Shown: one piece after another, positions 1 through 10,173 of the stretch
How positions within the stretch are numbered: position 1 is the stretch's first letter
How the letters are laid out: the number at the start of each line of letters is the position of its first letter
Assembly (NCBI RefSeq): GCF_002976435.1
Contig: NZ_PUGF01000029.1
Span: 1-61,062 of the forward strand
Length of the DNA: 61,062 bases
Direction of reading: 5' to 3'
Source: Solimicrobium silvestre
Lineage (GTDB): Bacteria > Pseudomonadota > Gammaproteobacteria > Burkholderiales > Burkholderiaceae_D
Made by a program: the position numbers and the translations under genes
Notes under the pieces: model-generated
The model's input: the letters and a program-made list of their open reading frames with translations, nothing else
Database searches by the model: none
What the model was told of the DNA's origin: nothing

Positions 1-653
1 TACTTTGTATCTAAATCTTACTTCTCAGACACAAACTAAAAATAGTTTTACCAATTTGTACACGACCGTATTTTTTTAATGCGACGCAACATGTTTTCAT
101 TAGTTTTCAAGGGGAATGGAGAGAAAAAAGATAATTATTTTTTTTGAAGAAATTTCAAAAATTTTTTCCCGATTGCAAAAAATTTTGAATTATTTAAAAA
201 AAGAAAACTACATTAATTTACAAATTTATTTGATCTTCTTTTGAAAACATCGAAATTTCCCACCAACCAATGCCCACTTGCGTTAAACACGGTATAAGGT
301 GCTTCTTCATTGCACTTAACCAATAAACAAATACGATTAAAACGTCAACATTTAATGCATGAATAGACAAGTACTAAAACTGCATCAGCATCAATGATTT
401 TATGCGGCAATATTTACGCCAAGAATGACTTATTCAACATGTTTAATTGCAATTACACGAAAGTAAAATATTAACAAGCCATCTTCAATCAGAATTCTCT
501 ATGTTACATTTGAACTTTTCGCATTTAATTGCTGAAAAATAAATACAATAAAACGACGCGAAAATAAGTAATTAACAATAAAAAAATCCAGTTTTTCCGC
601 CCGAATGGATGTATATCTGCACCAATAAAACGCCAAATAATCATTAAAAATCC
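1..653. other. AT-rich intergenic region, no gene seen
   Basis: No open reading frame of useful length is present on either strand. The stretch is very rich in A and T, with several homopolymer runs at 120-210. A weak -10-like TACAAT at 544-549 lies about 105 bases before the permease start, without a convincing -35 box. The substrate-binding protein gene that often heads such transporter operons is absent here. If the operon promoter lies in this stretch I cannot place it with confidence. Confidence 0.5.
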
Positions 654-1592
654 ATGTCAGCTTATATATTACGTCGCCTCTGGCAAATGCTGCCCACCTT
701 GCTTGGGGTGATTTTATTGGTATTCTTTCTATTTAACTGGGTCGGTGGCGACCCGGCGTATCTGCTGGCCGGCAAAATGTCGAACCCGGTACAAATCGCC
801 GAAATACGCGCGCAACTCGGCATAGATAAGCCGTATTACGTACAACTCGGAATCTTCATTCAACAAATCGCCACCTTCAATTTTGGCGTAAGTTGGAGCA
901 CCGGCGAAACGGTTTCTTCCATCATCAGCACCCGCATGGGCCCTTCCCTGACAGTGCTAATTCCGCTCACCATTTTGGAAACCGCGATTGCTATTGCATT
1001 AGCCTTGTCGATTGCTTTTATACGTGGCTCACTCACTGACCGCATGGTGATGATTGCCTGCACGGTCGGCATGTCGGTCAGCATTTTGGTGTACATCATT
1101 GTTGGCCAATATGTGTTTGCCTACCAACTTGGTTTATTCCCGGTGCAAGGCTGGGGTAATAATTTTTTCGAAAATTTATTCCGCTATTCTGCGTTGCCGA
1201 TCTTAATTGCGCTAGCTGTCTCGGTTGCACCAGATTTACGATTATTCCGCAGCTTCGTATTGGATGAAGTTAATCAGGATTATGTACGCACCGCACGCGC
1301 CAAGGGTTTATCTGAGCGACGGATAGTCTGGGTGCATGTGTTACGCAATGCGTCGATACCCATCATTACCCACGTTATGGCCAACTTGCCGGCTCTGTTG
1401 ATTGGTGCGTTTTTGATTGAACGTTTCTTTGGTATTCCAGGAATTGGGCGTGAAATTATTTTAGCTGTAGAGCGCAGCGATTTTCCGGTGATTAAAGCAA
1501 TTACTATCTATGTCGCGATTGTCACCATGATTTTTAATTTGCTAACTGACCTGCTGTATCAAGCGGTTGATCCACGCATTAAATTGAAATAG
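654..1592 (+). CDS. Peptide-type ABC transporter permease, DppB/OppB family
   Basis: Inner-membrane permease of a dipeptide/oligopeptide/nickel-type ABC importer. The 312-residue length fits the family. The N terminus (ILRRLWQMLPTLLGVILLVFF) is the typical first membrane segment, and further hydrophobic segments lie near residues 100-125, 135-155, 175-195 and 240-290. The EAA-type loop that contacts the ATPase is visible as YVRTARAKGLSERRI near residue 215, and the chain ends in the family-typical VDPRIKLK. It is the first gene of a three-gene operon with the DppC-like permease (23 bases downstream) and the double ATPase. The substrate cannot be read from sequence. YejB of the microcin C/peptide importer is an alternative name, but YejB is usually longer. 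Confidence 0.88.
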   Translation: MSAYILRRLWQMLPTLLGVILLVFFLFNWVGGDPAYLLAGKMSNPVQIAEIRAQLGIDKPYYVQLGIFIQQIATFNFGVSWSTGETVSSIISTRMGPSLTVLIPLTILETAIAIALALSIAFIRGSLTDRMVMIACTVGMSVSILVYIIVGQYVFAYQLGLFPVQGWGNNFFENLFRYSALPILIALAVSVAPDLRLFRSFVLDEVNQDYVRTARAKGLSERRIVWVHVLRNASIPIITHVMANLPALLIGAFLIERFFGIPGIGREIILAVERSDFPVIKAITIYVAIVTMIFNLLTDLLYQAVDPRIKLK

Positions 1593-1615
1593 TTCTGAAA
1601 TAGAAAAAACCTCAA

Positions 1616-2623
1616 ATGCCATCAACCACACAAACATCTCCCGGTCTCTGGCTACTCGCCTGGCGTCGCTTACAAGCTGATCGCGTTGCTATGTTGGCGC
1701 TGACTATAGTCGTCGCTTATTTACTGTTATTGCTTGCGTCTGCAACCGACATAGTCGCATCCGACTGGAATAAAGAAATTGCCGTTAATTATGCTCCACC
1801 GACATTTATTGGCACGCAAAAAACGATGACAGGTATTGAAAAAACTGAAGAGGCATTAGCAGAGAATCCACTCGATCCATTAAAAGAGTTTATTAAAGAA
1901 CTCAAGGTTAAATCTGCCGCAAAAACAACGGAAGTAGCCAAGCGTACCTCCTTACCATTTGGTGCAGATAAGTGGGGCCATGACATCATTAAAAAAACAA
2001 TTAAAGGCGCAGAAACGTCAATTATTGTTGGCTTGGTCGCCGCACTTTTAGCGACCTTTCTGGGCACATTACTTGGTGCATTTTCTGGTTATTTTGGCGG
2101 CTGGATCGACGACATCTTTAGCTGGTTTTACAGTATTTTCACCTCGATACCTTACTTGCTGCTGATCTTGTCAGTCGCAGCGGTACTACAACAAAAAGGT
2201 ATCGGCACCATCGTATTGATTTTGGCACTCACTGGTTGGACCGGCACTTATCGCTTGATACGCGCTGAATACATGAAACACAAAGAACGTGAATACGTCT
2301 TAGCCGCCGATGCAATTGGTGCTTCCCACTGGCGAAAAATGTTTGCGCATATTTTCCCTAATGTTTCACATGTGGCCTTGGTACAGGTTTCCATTTTGGT
2401 GGTGAGCTTTATTAAATCGGAAGTAATTTTGAGCTTCCTGGGTTTTGGTGTTCCGGTTGGCATGGTGTCGTGGGGTAGCATGCTCAACGAAGCGCAGAAC
2501 GAACTCATTTTAGGTAAGTGGTGGCAATTGGTCGCAGCTAGCGTGGCGATGGCGGTGTTGGTGACGGCGTTTTCACTGTTTACGGATGCGCTGCGTGATG
2601 CCCTCGATCCTAAACTGAAATGA
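1616..2623 (+). CDS. Peptide-type ABC transporter permease, DppC/OppC family, with enlarged periplasmic loop
   Basis: Second inner-membrane permease (335 residues) of the same importer, pairing with the DppB-like subunit. Membrane segment 1 is near residues 23-45. The PFGADKWGHDI motif near residue 117, the EAA loop (YVLAADAIGASHWRKM) near residue 225 and the terminal RDALDPKLK are family hallmarks. Between segment 1 and the PFG motif lie about 70 residues rich in K and E, longer than the usual loop of about 35-40. YejE-type permeases also carry a long loop here, so this may be YejE-like. It is followed 10 bases later by the ATPase gene, whose GAGGAA ribosome site lies in the gap. Confidence 0.88.
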   Translation: MPSTTQTSPGLWLLAWRRLQADRVAMLALTIVVAYLLLLLASATDIVASDWNKEIAVNYAPPTFIGTQKTMTGIEKTEEALAENPLDPLKEFIKELKVKSAAKTTEVAKRTSLPFGADKWGHDIIKKTIKGAETSIIVGLVAALLATFLGTLLGAFSGYFGGWIDDIFSWFYSIFTSIPYLLLILSVAAVLQQKGIGTIVLILALTGWTGTYRLIRAEYMKHKEREYVLAADAIGASHWRKMFAHIFPNVSHVALVQVSILVVSFIKSEVILSFLGFGVPVGMVSWGSMLNEAQNELILGKWWQLVAASVAMAVLVTAFSLFTDALRDALDPKLK

Positions 2624-2633
2624 GGAACGCCAC

Positions 2634-4343
2634 ATGAATAATAAAACAGTAGCTAATGCTGACGATATGTTGTTAAACGTTGAAAATTTACGGATCAGTT
2701 TCAAAGTTAATAAACACGAAAGCGTAGCCGCCATTAAAGGTATTTCGTTTACGGTTCCTCAAAATTGCACAGTAGCTTTGGTCGGCGAATCCGGCAGCGG
2801 TAAATCAGTCAGTTCTTTGGCGATAATGGGTTTATTGCCATCCGATAGCGCTCAAATAGATCCTAATAGTCGAATTACCTTTGAAGGTAAAAATTTGCTG
2901 GATTTATCACTGGCTGAACGGCGCAAGTTATGCGGCAAAGAGTTTGCCATGATTTTCCAAGAACCGATGACGTCGTTAAATCCGGTCTTTACGGTGGGAT
3001 TTCAAATTGCCGAAGTACTGCGTTTGCATTTGAACATGAATGCCAAGCAAGCACATGCGCGCACCTTGGCCTTGCTCGATGAAGTCGGCATTCCTGATCC
3101 GAAAACTAAGATAGATGCATATCCCAACCAACTTTCGGGCGGCCAACAACAACGCGTCATGATTGCGATGGCGATTGCCTGCGAGCCAAAATTATTAATC
3201 GCCGATGAACCGACCACAGCGCTCGATGTCACTATCCAAAAACAGATTATTGAATTGATCGAGTCATTGCGCACTAAACATAAAATGTCAGTGCTGTTTA
3301 TTACCCATGATCTGGCCTTGGTCGGTGAAATTGCTGATTATGTGGTTGTGATGCGGCACGGTGAGGTGCGTGAAATGGGCGCAGTGCAGCAGATTTTTGA
3401 AGCGCCAAAAGATGCTTACACCAAAGCGTTATTACATTGCCGTCCGTCGCTAACAACCCGGCCTTGGCGCTTGCCGGTCATCGACGATTATATGCAAACA
3501 GCGCCAAGCGATAAAATTCACACAGAACGCCCGCGCGGCTTAAATGGCAGCGAAGAGATTGTGCTTGAAGTGACTAACTTAGCGAAAAGTTTTTTCTTCC
3601 GTGAAGGTTTTTTCGGCCGCAAAGAATTTAAAGCTGTGGAGGATGTGTCATTCAAGTTAGCGCGCGGAAAAACTTTGGGGGTAGTCGGTGAATCCGGCTC
3701 AGGAAAAACGACGCTGGGCTTAACATTACTGCGCTTGCATCAAGCTAGCGGCGGGCAAGCGATTTTTGACGGCAAAGATATTCTCGCCATGTCGAATAAC
3801 GAATTTATGCATTACAAACGCAGGATTCAAATTATTTTCCAGAATCCTTATGCGTCGTTAAATCCAAGGTTTACTGTCGGTCAAATTTTGATGGAGCCGA
3901 TGCACATCCATCGTATTGGTTCCAATGATGCTGAGCGCGCAACAATGGCGTATCAATTACTGGATAAAGTGAGTTTGCCGGCCGCGGCTTTTCATCGTTA
4001 TCCGCATGAATTCTCTGGCGGCCAACGGCAGCGGATTGCAATTGCGCGCTGCCTGACTATGCGCCCGGAAGTATTGGTATGCGATGAATCTGTCTCTGCG
4101 CTCGATGTGTCAGTGCAAGCGCAAGTGCTCAACTTGCTGCAAGATTTGCAGGAAGAATTTGGCATGAGCTATATCTTTATTTCACATGATTTAGCAGTGG
4201 TGAAATACATTGCCGATCAGGTGATGGTTATGCATCAAGGGCGCGTGGTGGAATTGGCGAATTCAGACGAGTTATATTTGAATCCAAAACAGGAATACAC
4301 GCGCAGCTTGTTAAGCGCAATACCGCGTGGTTTACAGAATTAG
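2634..4343 (+). CDS. ABC transporter fused double ATP-binding protein, DppD-DppF/YejF type
   Basis: Cytoplasmic ATPase that drives the two permeases upstream, with both nucleotide-binding domains in one 569-residue chain. Domain 1 (about residues 10-265) has Walker A GESGSGKS, signature LSGGQQQRV and Walker B LLIADEP. Domain 2 (about 310-560) has [17 protein letters not shown] and [12 protein letters not shown]. Both keep the H-loop histidine (ITHDLA and ISHDLA). The second Walker B reads DES rather than DEP, a common variant. The gene follows the DppC-like permease by 10 bases with a GAGGAA ribosome site. With both permeases and both ATPase domains present, only a substrate-binding protein is missing from the locus. 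Confidence 0.92.
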   Translation: MNNKTVANADDMLLNVENLRISFKVNKHESVAAIKGISFTVPQNCTVALVGESGSGKSVSSLAIMGLLPSDSAQIDPNSRITFEGKNLLDLSLAERRKLCGKEFAMIFQEPMTSLNPVFTVGFQIAEVLRLHLNMNAKQAHARTLALLDEVGIPDPKTKIDAYPNQLSGGQQQRVMIAMAIACEPKLLIADEPTTALDVTIQKQIIELIESLRTKHKMSVLFITHDLALVGEIADYVVVMRHGEVREMGAVQQIFEAPKDAYTKALLHCRPSLTTRPWRLPVIDDYMQTAPSDKIHTERPRGLNGSEEIVLEVTNLAKSFFFREGFFGRKEFKAVEDVSFKLARGKTLGVVGESGSGKTTLGLTLLRLHQASGGQAIFDGKDILAMSNNEFMHYKRRIQIIFQNPYASLNPRFTVGQILMEPMHIHRIGSNDAERATMAYQLLDKVSLPAAAFHRYPHEFSGGQRQRIAIARCLTMRPEVLVCDESVSALDVSVQAQVLNLLQDLQEEFGMSYIFISHDLAVVKYIADQVMVMHQGRVVELANSDELYLNPKQEYTRSLLSAIPRGLQN

Positions 4344-4693
4344 GCCAGATTGAAATTCGGCAATGCTAACTATTTACATGGAACTTATTACACGCTGTCT
4401 AAAAATTAGATTTCACCGACAGGAAACCCGTTGGGTACGTTAAAAATTTAAAAAAATCAGGAAAATATATGAAGTTCCTGATTTATGCGACCAAACTCAC
4501 CGAATTTCAGCATTATTCGTACACAATTCAAACCCAAGCCAGTACAGAGAATGGTTGCCGAAGCCAAAACAAAGCCCTACAATCTGCGCGGTAATCATAA
4601 CAATAACCACTCAACAACCACTTTTAACACCGCTGCAAGCGTAAGCGCTCAAGCATTATCAGCGCGGAGCATGGCGGGCAATTGGAGTCACTC
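4344..4693. other. Intergenic region between transporter operon and fabI
   Basis: No supported gene. A 9-bp perfect inverted repeat (AATCAGGAA at 4456-4464 and TTCCTGATT at 4476-4484, 11-base loop) is preceded by an A-run and could act as a weak terminator of the transporter operon, although it lacks a clean T-tract. The ribosome site for fabI (GGAG at 4684-4687) lies at the end. A reading frame starting at 4485 continues into fabI in another frame and looks like chance. Confidence 0.4.
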
Positions 4694-5473
4694 ATGGCAT
4701 TTCTGCAAGGTAAAAAAATTCTCATCACCGGTTTATTATCAAACCGCTCTATTGCTTACGGCATTGCACAAGCCTGCAAACGCGAAGGCGCCGAACTGGC
4801 CTTCACCTATGTTGGTGAGCGCTTTAAAGACCGTATCACCGATTTTGCCGCTGAATTTGACAGTAAATTGATCTTTGATTGCGATGTCGGTAGCGACGAA
4901 CAGATCGACGCGGTTTTTGCCGATTTGAGCAAATCATGGGATAAATTAGACGGTCTGGTACATGCTATCGGATTCGCACCACGTGAAGCGATTGCCGGTG
5001 ATTTTTTAGAAGGCCTATCACGCGAATCCTTCAAAATCGCCCACGACATTTCTGCTTACAGCTTCCCGGCATTAGCCAAAGCCGCACAGTCAATGTTAAG
5101 TGACGAAGCGGCATTAATTACCCTGACCTATCTTGGCGCCGAGCGCGCTATTCCCAACTACAACACGATGGGGCTAGCCAAAGCATCACTGGAAGCCAGC
5201 GTGCGTTATTTGGCCGAAACAATGGGCAAAGACGGCGTTCGCGTGAACGGTATTTCAGCTGGCCCGATCAAAACCCTGGCCGCCGCGGGAATTAAAGATT
5301 TCAGCAAATTATTAGGACTGGCAGCGCAAATGGCTCCGTTACGTCGTAACGTTACTATTCACGATGTCGGTAATACTGCCGCGTTCTTGCTGTCATCATT
5401 GTCAAGTGGCATTACCGGTGAAATTATCTATGTAGATGGTGGCTTTTCACACGTTGCAGTCAACGTGGAATAA
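4694..5473 (+). CDS. fabI: Enoyl-[acyl-carrier-protein] reductase (NADH)
   Basis: Catalyses the last reduction of each fatty-acid elongation cycle, turning trans-2-enoyl-ACP into acyl-ACP in the cytoplasm. The 259-residue SDR fold starts with the divergent nucleotide-binding segment [15 protein letters not shown] typical of FabI. It keeps the active-site Tyr and Lys in the Y-x6-K spacing ([13 protein letters not shown]) and the [11 protein letters not shown] segment. I place the start at the ATG at 4694 because GGAG sits at 4684-4687, six bases upstream, and the protein then begins at the homologous [13 protein letters not shown]. An in-frame TTG twelve bases earlier is less likely. It appears to be monocistronic, between the transporter operon and the helicase leader. 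Confidence 0.95.
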   Translation: MAFLQGKKILITGLLSNRSIAYGIAQACKREGAELAFTYVGERFKDRITDFAAEFDSKLIFDCDVGSDEQIDAVFADLSKSWDKLDGLVHAIGFAPREAIAGDFLEGLSRESFKIAHDISAYSFPALAKAAQSMLSDEAALITLTYLGAERAIPNYNTMGLAKASLEASVRYLAETMGKDGVRVNGISAGPIKTLAAAGIKDFSKLLGLAAQMAPLRRNVTIHDVGNTAAFLLSSLSSGITGEIIYVDGGFSHVAVNVE

Positions 5474-6005
5474 GTTTCCACTGTAAATAGCAGTCGGATT
5501 TGCATATCAAATTAATACTGAGTGCCATTAATTTAAGCACTCGTTATGTACCTACCGACTGCGCACCAATCATTTCTCAAAAGCAATAAATCAATGAATT
5601 CAATGATCTATGCGTGAATTGTGAAATTATTGATGCAATTCAACTCGAAATACTGTATAGTTCTTTGTGCGCTGCAATATATTAGCAGCGGCAACATTGA
5701 AGTAGCATCGTGAACCCTTGCGCGCCAGCAACTTAGTTGGATTGCGCGATGAAAAGCCCCCCGCCTTGTATGTCGTTATTCTAGACATCGTCCCGGCGCA
5801 AAGCTTTTTGTGCCGAAATTTCTTTGTTAAAGATACTTCTGAATTTCTTCACGCCATCAATTGGTGTGTAAGGTATTTTGCGCAATTTATGCGTTTATTT
5901 GTCGTCTTTAACTATTTCGTTTGGTTTGCGCTGCTGCGCATCACACCTTTTGTGTGCTGCACTAAGTGCTTATTTAAATAAGTACGAAAACTACGAAAGA
6001 AAAGC
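5474..6005. other. fabI trailer and long leader of the DEAD-box helicase
   Basis: 532 bases without a convincing gene. Just after fabI is a nested inverted repeat: outer arms GCAGTCGG (5490-5497) and CCGACTGC (5555-5562), inner arms GAGTGC (5520-5525) and GCACTC (5537-5542). The rest is probably the helicase promoter and a leader of roughly 340 bases, with a hairpin GGCGCAAA/TTTGTGCC around 5794-5813. Long leaders are common on cold-inducible RhlE-type genes, but cold regulation here is inference. An 87-codon TTG-started frame at 5718-5981 has Cys/Phe-rich content and no ribosome site, and I do not support it as a gene. Confidence 0.45.
5630..5659 (+). promoter_or_regulatory. Possible sigma-70 promoter of the DEAD-box helicase
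   Basis: A -35-like TTGATG (5630-5635) and a -10-like TGTATA (5654-5659) are separated by 18 bases. This is the best pair I see in the gap upstream of the helicase and would give a leader of about 340 bases. It is pattern evidence only. Confidence 0.35.
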
Positions 6006-7481
6006 ATGACATTTGAACAAATTGGCTTACACGCATCCCTATTAAAAGCATTGACTGAAGCTGGCTACACCAAGCCTACACCAGTGCAACAACAAGCTGT
6101 GCCTGCCGCTATCGCTGGTCGCGACTTATTAGTATCATCCCAGACCGGTTCTGGTAAAACCGCTGCATTTATGCTCCCTGCGTTGCATAAATTTGCAAGC
6201 AACGAACAAATCAACGACACTGCTGCCGGTGAAAAAACACCTAATCAAGAACGTCAATCAGCTCGCTCACGCGGCGATCGTCCACGTTTTCAAGCAGCAA
6301 AACCAAAAATGTTGGTGCTTACACCAACTCGCGAATTAGCTCTGCAAGTAACTACAGCAACCGATAAATACGGTTCATTCTTACGCAAGATTCGTGCGGT
6401 ATCTATTTTGGGCGGTATGCCTTACCCAAAACAAATGCAACTTTTGGCTAAAAACCCAGAAATCTTGGTTGCTACTCCAGGTCGTTTGATAGACCACATG
6501 GAATCCGGCAAAATTGATTTTTCTGAATTAGAAATTTTAGTGTTGGATGAAGCCGATCGTATGTTGGATATGGGCTTTATTGACGACATCGAAAAAATCG
6601 TTGATGCAACTCCTGCAACTCGTCAAACCATGTTGTTTTCAGCAACATTGGATGGCGTAGTCGGTAACATGGCACGTCGCATCACGAATAATCCAATGAT
6701 TATTCAAATCGCTGGCTCAACAGCCAAGCATGAAAACATCTCCCAACGCGTTCACTTTGTCGACGACATGTCACATAAAAACCGTTTGTTAGATCATTTA
6801 TTGCGCGATGAAACATTGGATCAAGCAGTTATCTTTACCGCTACTAAACGTGATGCAGACACTATTGCTGACCGTTTAAATATCGCTGGTTTTGCAGCTG
6901 CCGCTTTGCATGGCGACATGCATCAAGGCGCTCGTAACCGTACATTAGATGGTTTGCGTCGCGGTCAAGTACGCGTTTTAGTAGCAACTGACGTTGCAGC
7001 GCGCGGTATTGACGTTCCTGCGATTACCCACGTTTTCAACTACGACTTACCTAAGTTCCCAGAAGATTACGTACATCGTATCGGCCGTACTGGCCGTGCT
7101 GGTCGTAATGGTGTTGCGATTTCTTTGGTGAATCATGCTGAAAGCATGAACGTTAAACGCATCGAGCGCTTCACAAAACAATTGATCCCAGTTGAAGTTG
7201 TAGAAGGCTTTGAAGCCAAACGCAGCGCATCACCACGTTCATCCGCTAAACCAGGCGGCTGGAAACCAGGTGACGGCCGCAGCAATAGCAACAGCCGTAA
7301 CGGCAATGGCGGCGGCAATACTGGTAGTGGTTATGCAGGCAACAAGCCAGCACAGCGTACTTTCAGTAAGCCGGCAGCGCCATCCAGAGATGGTGGCGGT
7401 GGTTTCAATAAAGAAGCTGGCGGCTACAAAGGTGGCAATCGCTCTTCAGACACTACACGTCGCTCATTCGGCGATCGGTAA
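6006..7481 (+). CDS. rhlE: DEAD-box ATP-dependent RNA helicase, RhlE type
   Basis: ATP-dependent RNA helicase of the RhlE group, involved in RNA remodelling, ribosome assembly or decay. All core motifs are present in the 491 residues: Q motif (PTPVQQQAVP, about 24-33), Walker A SSQTGSGKT (about 44-52), PTRELALQ, TPGR, DEAD (about 180), SAT, ARGIDVPAITHVFNYDLP and HRIGRTGRAGR. An extra basic stretch follows motif I (about 63-100). The C-terminal 90 residues are low-complexity, rich in Gly, Asn, Ser, Arg and Lys, and probably form an RNA-binding tail. The gene stands alone, with a long leader upstream and two hairpins downstream. Codon use looks richer in A/T than in the genes that follow, as in many highly expressed genes, although I did not compute this. 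Confidence 0.93.
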   Translation: MTFEQIGLHASLLKALTEAGYTKPTPVQQQAVPAAIAGRDLLVSSQTGSGKTAAFMLPALHKFASNEQINDTAAGEKTPNQERQSARSRGDRPRFQAAKPKMLVLTPTRELALQVTTATDKYGSFLRKIRAVSILGGMPYPKQMQLLAKNPEILVATPGRLIDHMESGKIDFSELEILVLDEADRMLDMGFIDDIEKIVDATPATRQTMLFSATLDGVVGNMARRITNNPMIIQIAGSTAKHENISQRVHFVDDMSHKNRLLDHLLRDETLDQAVIFTATKRDADTIADRLNIAGFAAAALHGDMHQGARNRTLDGLRRGQVRVLVATDVAARGIDVPAITHVFNYDLPKFPEDYVHRIGRTGRAGRNGVAISLVNHAESMNVKRIERFTKQLIPVEVVEGFEAKRSASPRSSAKPGGWKPGDGRSNSNSRNGNGGGNTGSGYAGNKPAQRTFSKPAAPSRDGGGGFNKEAGGYKGGNRSSDTTRRSFGDR

Positions 7482-7502
7482 TCTGGCGAAGTGACTGGAA
7501 TA

Positions 7503-7560
7503 ATGGCGTAGTCTAACTACGCCATGTAATAAAAAAACGACTGTTCGCAGTCGTTTTTTG
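7503..7560 (+). terminator. Double hairpin terminator of the helicase gene
   Basis: The first hairpin, ATGGCGTAG/CTACGCCAT (7503-7525), has a 5-base loop. The second, CGACTG-TTCG-CAGTCG (7538-7553), has a UUCG tetraloop and is flanked by A6 and T6 runs, the classic intrinsic terminator layout. It lies directly after the helicase stop codon and could work in both directions. Confidence 0.9.
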
Positions 7561-7681
7561 TTTTTCAGAGACATAAACAATTAGTTCCATTTCTAGATCA
7601 ATTGTGAAACCGACAAAGTGCACGGTTGATATAGGAATGGAATAAAATGGTGCTTCATTAAATTAATACTTGCTAGCCACC

Positions 7682-8743
7682 ATGACCACAACTCCCATCA
7701 AACTAACTTCTTTCTCTCACGGCGGTGGCTGTGGCTGCAAAATCGCGCCGGGCGTATTGGCTGAAATATTAAAAAACTCTAACGGCTTCCCTATTCCACC
7801 GCAATTGATGGTCGGCATAGAAAACTCCGACGATGCTGCCGTTTATAAACTCAACGAAGAACAAGCACTCATCGCCACCACAGATTTTTTTATGCCGATT
7901 GTAGATGACCCGTTTGATTTCGGACGAATCGCCGCCACCAACGCCATTTCCGATGTATACGCCATGGGTGGAACTCCAATTATGGCCCTGGCTTTGGTAG
8001 GAATGCCTATCAACAAATTACCTCTTGATGTCATTACCAACATAATTAAAGGTGGCGAAACAATTTGTGCCGAAGCAGGAATTCCGATTGCTGGCGGCCA
8101 TACGATAGACTCAGTCGAACCAATCTATGGTCTGGTGGTTTTAGGCTTGGTGCATCCATCAAAAGTAAAACGCAATGGCGACGCAAAAGCTGGCGACCAA
8201 CTTATTTTAGGTAAAGGATTGGGCGTAGGAATACTCTCAGCCGCACTTAAAAAAGGCCTGTTAGACGAAGCCGGCTATACCTGCATGATCAATACCACCA
8301 CCCAACTCAACAAACCCGGTGCGGCCTTGTCAAACATGGATGGAGTTGGTGCAGTCACCGATGTGACTGGTTTTGGATTGCTGGGGCACTTGCTCGAAGT
8401 CGCTCGTGCTGCAAAATTAACGGCGAATTTATCTATGCAATCCATTCCATTATTGGATAACGTCATGACGCTGGCCGAACAAGGCTGTATTACTGGCGCA
8501 TCAGGCCGCAATTGGGCCGCTTACGGGCATGAGGTTAGTTTGCTGGATGGCGTTAGCCAAATCCATCAGCATTTATTAAGTGACCCACAAACTTCCGGCG
8601 GATTATTAGTCTCGGTACGCCCTGAAGCGGTTGCCAGTGTATTGGCGCTGTTTCATGCGCAGGGCTTTCCGCATGCCTGCGTTATTGGTGAGTTAGTTGA
8701 GAAACCTGTCACTAGCGCAGCAAACATTATCGTGGCACCATAA
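7682..8743 (+). CDS. selD: Selenide, water dikinase (selenophosphate synthase)
   Basis: Makes selenophosphate from selenide and ATP, the selenium donor for selenocysteine and for 2-selenouridine in tRNA. With the ATG at 7682 the protein has 353 residues and begins in register with E. coli SelD. The glycine-rich loop [11 protein letters not shown] carries the catalytic Cys17 and Lys20. The ATP-binding AIR-synthase-like segments ([40 protein letters not shown]) and [13 protein letters not shown]-type loops are present. An in-frame TTG at 7670 is a weaker start. No selA, selB or selU lies in this window, so the selenium product cannot be told. Transaldolase follows after 37 bases. Confidence 0.95.
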   Translation: MTTTPIKLTSFSHGGGCGCKIAPGVLAEILKNSNGFPIPPQLMVGIENSDDAAVYKLNEEQALIATTDFFMPIVDDPFDFGRIAATNAISDVYAMGGTPIMALALVGMPINKLPLDVITNIIKGGETICAEAGIPIAGGHTIDSVEPIYGLVVLGLVHPSKVKRNGDAKAGDQLILGKGLGVGILSAALKKGLLDEAGYTCMINTTTQLNKPGAALSNMDGVGAVTDVTGFGLLGHLLEVARAAKLTANLSMQSIPLLDNVMTLAEQGCITGASGRNWAAYGHEVSLLDGVSQIHQHLLSDPQTSGGLLVSVRPEAVASVLALFHAQGFPHACVIGELVEKPVTSAANIIVAP

Positions 8744-8780
8744 AAGCATTCTTATTAATCAAAATTACGCGGAGCAGCTC

Positions 8781-9716
8781 ATGAACCAACTTGAACAACT
8801 CAAACAAGTCACAACAGTAGTGGCTGATACAGGTGATTTTCAATCCATGAAAATCTTCGCGCCGCAAGATGCCACGACCAACCCATCATTGATCTTGAAA
8901 GCCGTTCAAAAACCTGACTATTTGCCTTTGCTAAGTCAAGCAATTAGCGCACATCCACAGGCTACGAACAGCGAAATTATTGATCATTTATTGATCGCTT
9001 TCGGTCTACAAATCCTAGCCTTGATACCCGGCCGTGTCTCCACCGAAACCGATGCGCACTTATCGTTTGATACTGCCGCCACCGTTGCCAAAGGACGCCA
9101 TTTAATTGCACTGTATGAGGCTGCCGGCGTTACCCGTGAACGGGTTTTAATTAAAATCGCCTCAACCTGGGAAGGTATACAAGCCGCGGCTATTCTTGAA
9201 AAAGAAGGCATACATTGCAATATGACGCTGTTGTTTTCCTTAGAGCAGGCCGTGACTTGCGCGCAGGCTGGGGCGCAGTTAATTTCGCCATTTGTTGGTC
9301 GCATTTATGATTGGTACAAAAAAAATACCGGCCAAGAATACAGTGCTGAAAATGACCCGGGTGTTCAGTCGGTAAAGCAGATTTATAACTACTACCGCAA
9401 ATTTGGCTTTAAGACTGAAATCATGGGCGCGAGTTTTAGAAACACCGGACAAATTACTGAATTAGCTGGTTGCGACTTGCTTACCATCAGCCCTGAATTA
9501 CTGCAAAAACTCAGCGAATCCAGCGATCCGGTTCCAAGCAAACTCAACCAGGCAGCAGCAAAGGCTTGCGACTTATCAGCAATCACAATGACCGAAGCCA
9601 GCTTCCGTTTAGCGGTGAATAATAATGCGATGGCAGCAGAAAAACTGGCTGAAGGAATTCGTTTATTTTGCGCCGATACCGTCAAGCTGGAACAACTGAT
9701 CGCATCCATGCGCTAA
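8781..9716 (+). CDS. tal: Transaldolase
   Basis: Pentose-phosphate-pathway enzyme that transfers a dihydroxyacetone unit from sedoheptulose 7-phosphate to glyceraldehyde 3-phosphate. The start at ATG 8781 is set by GGAG at 8771-8774 with a six-base gap and gives a 311-residue protein beginning [20 protein letters not shown], as in TalB. The Schiff-base lysine lies in [12 protein letters not shown] near residue 130. The signatures [10 protein letters not shown] and [19 protein letters not shown] are intact. The C-terminal [15 protein letters not shown] is also typical. It probably shares a transcript with selD and ends tail to tail with rnhA, 13 bases apart. Confidence 0.96.
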   Translation: MNQLEQLKQVTTVVADTGDFQSMKIFAPQDATTNPSLILKAVQKPDYLPLLSQAISAHPQATNSEIIDHLLIAFGLQILALIPGRVSTETDAHLSFDTAATVAKGRHLIALYEAAGVTRERVLIKIASTWEGIQAAAILEKEGIHCNMTLLFSLEQAVTCAQAGAQLISPFVGRIYDWYKKNTGQEYSAENDPGVQSVKQIYNYYRKFGFKTEIMGASFRNTGQITELAGCDLLTISPELLQKLSESSDPVPSKLNQAAAKACDLSAITMTEASFRLAVNNNAMAAEKLAEGIRLFCADTVKLEQLIASMR

Positions 9717-9729
9717 AGCATTATTGCTG

Positions 9730-10164
9730 CTACAGCACCGCTTCCACGCCGCGATTAGCCAACTGATCAGCACGTTCATTACCCGCATGACCTGAATGGC
9801 CCTTAACCCAGCGCCATTCAATTTGATGTTGTGTCGTTGCAGCATCAAGTGTCTGCCACAAATCGACGTTTTTTACCGGCGCTTTGGAAGCCGTTTTCCA
9901 ACCTTTGGCTTTCCAGCCTTCGATCCATTCAGTAATGCCCTTTAATACATACTGGCTATCGGTATGTATCGTGACGTGACAAGGGCGTTTCAAAGCGGAT
10001 AATGCCTGAATTACCGCCATTAATTCCATCCGGTTGTTAGTGGTATTTGCTTCACCGCCGAACAATTCTTTTTCATTTGCGCCGACCACCAATAACGCGC
10101 CCCAACCGCCCGGGCCAGGATTACCTTTGCAAGCGCCGTCGGTGTAGATATTAATTTGATCCAT
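9730..10164 (-). CDS. rnhA: Ribonuclease HI
   Basis: Degrades the RNA strand of RNA-DNA hybrids during replication and R-loop removal. The 144 residues carry the catalytic acids in [17 protein letters not shown] (Asp near 8), NRMELMAVI (Glu near 46) and HTDSQYV (Asp near 68). The late Asp lies in [18 protein letters not shown]. Length and motif spacing match the family. It lies 9 bases downstream of the methyltransferase gene on the same strand, so the two are probably cotranscribed, an arrangement common in betaproteobacteria. Confidence 0.96.
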   Translation of the reverse strand: MDQINIYTDGACKGNPGPGGWGALLVVGANEKELFGGEANTTNNRMELMAVIQALSALKRPCHVTIHTDSQYVLKGITEWIEGWKAKGWKTASKAPVKNVDLWQTLDAATTQHQIEWRWVKGHSGHAGNERADQLANRGVEAVL

Positions 10165-10173
10165 GTTGTTTCT

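Noticed and set aside
4485-4871. 128-codon plus-strand frame upstream of and overlapping fabI
   Set aside because: It runs into fabI in another frame, has Asn/Ser/Thr-rich chance composition and would conflict with the well-placed fabI ribosome site.
5718-5981. 87-codon TTG-started frame before the helicase
   Set aside because: No ribosome site, odd Cys/Phe-rich content, and it lies in what looks like an untranslated leader.
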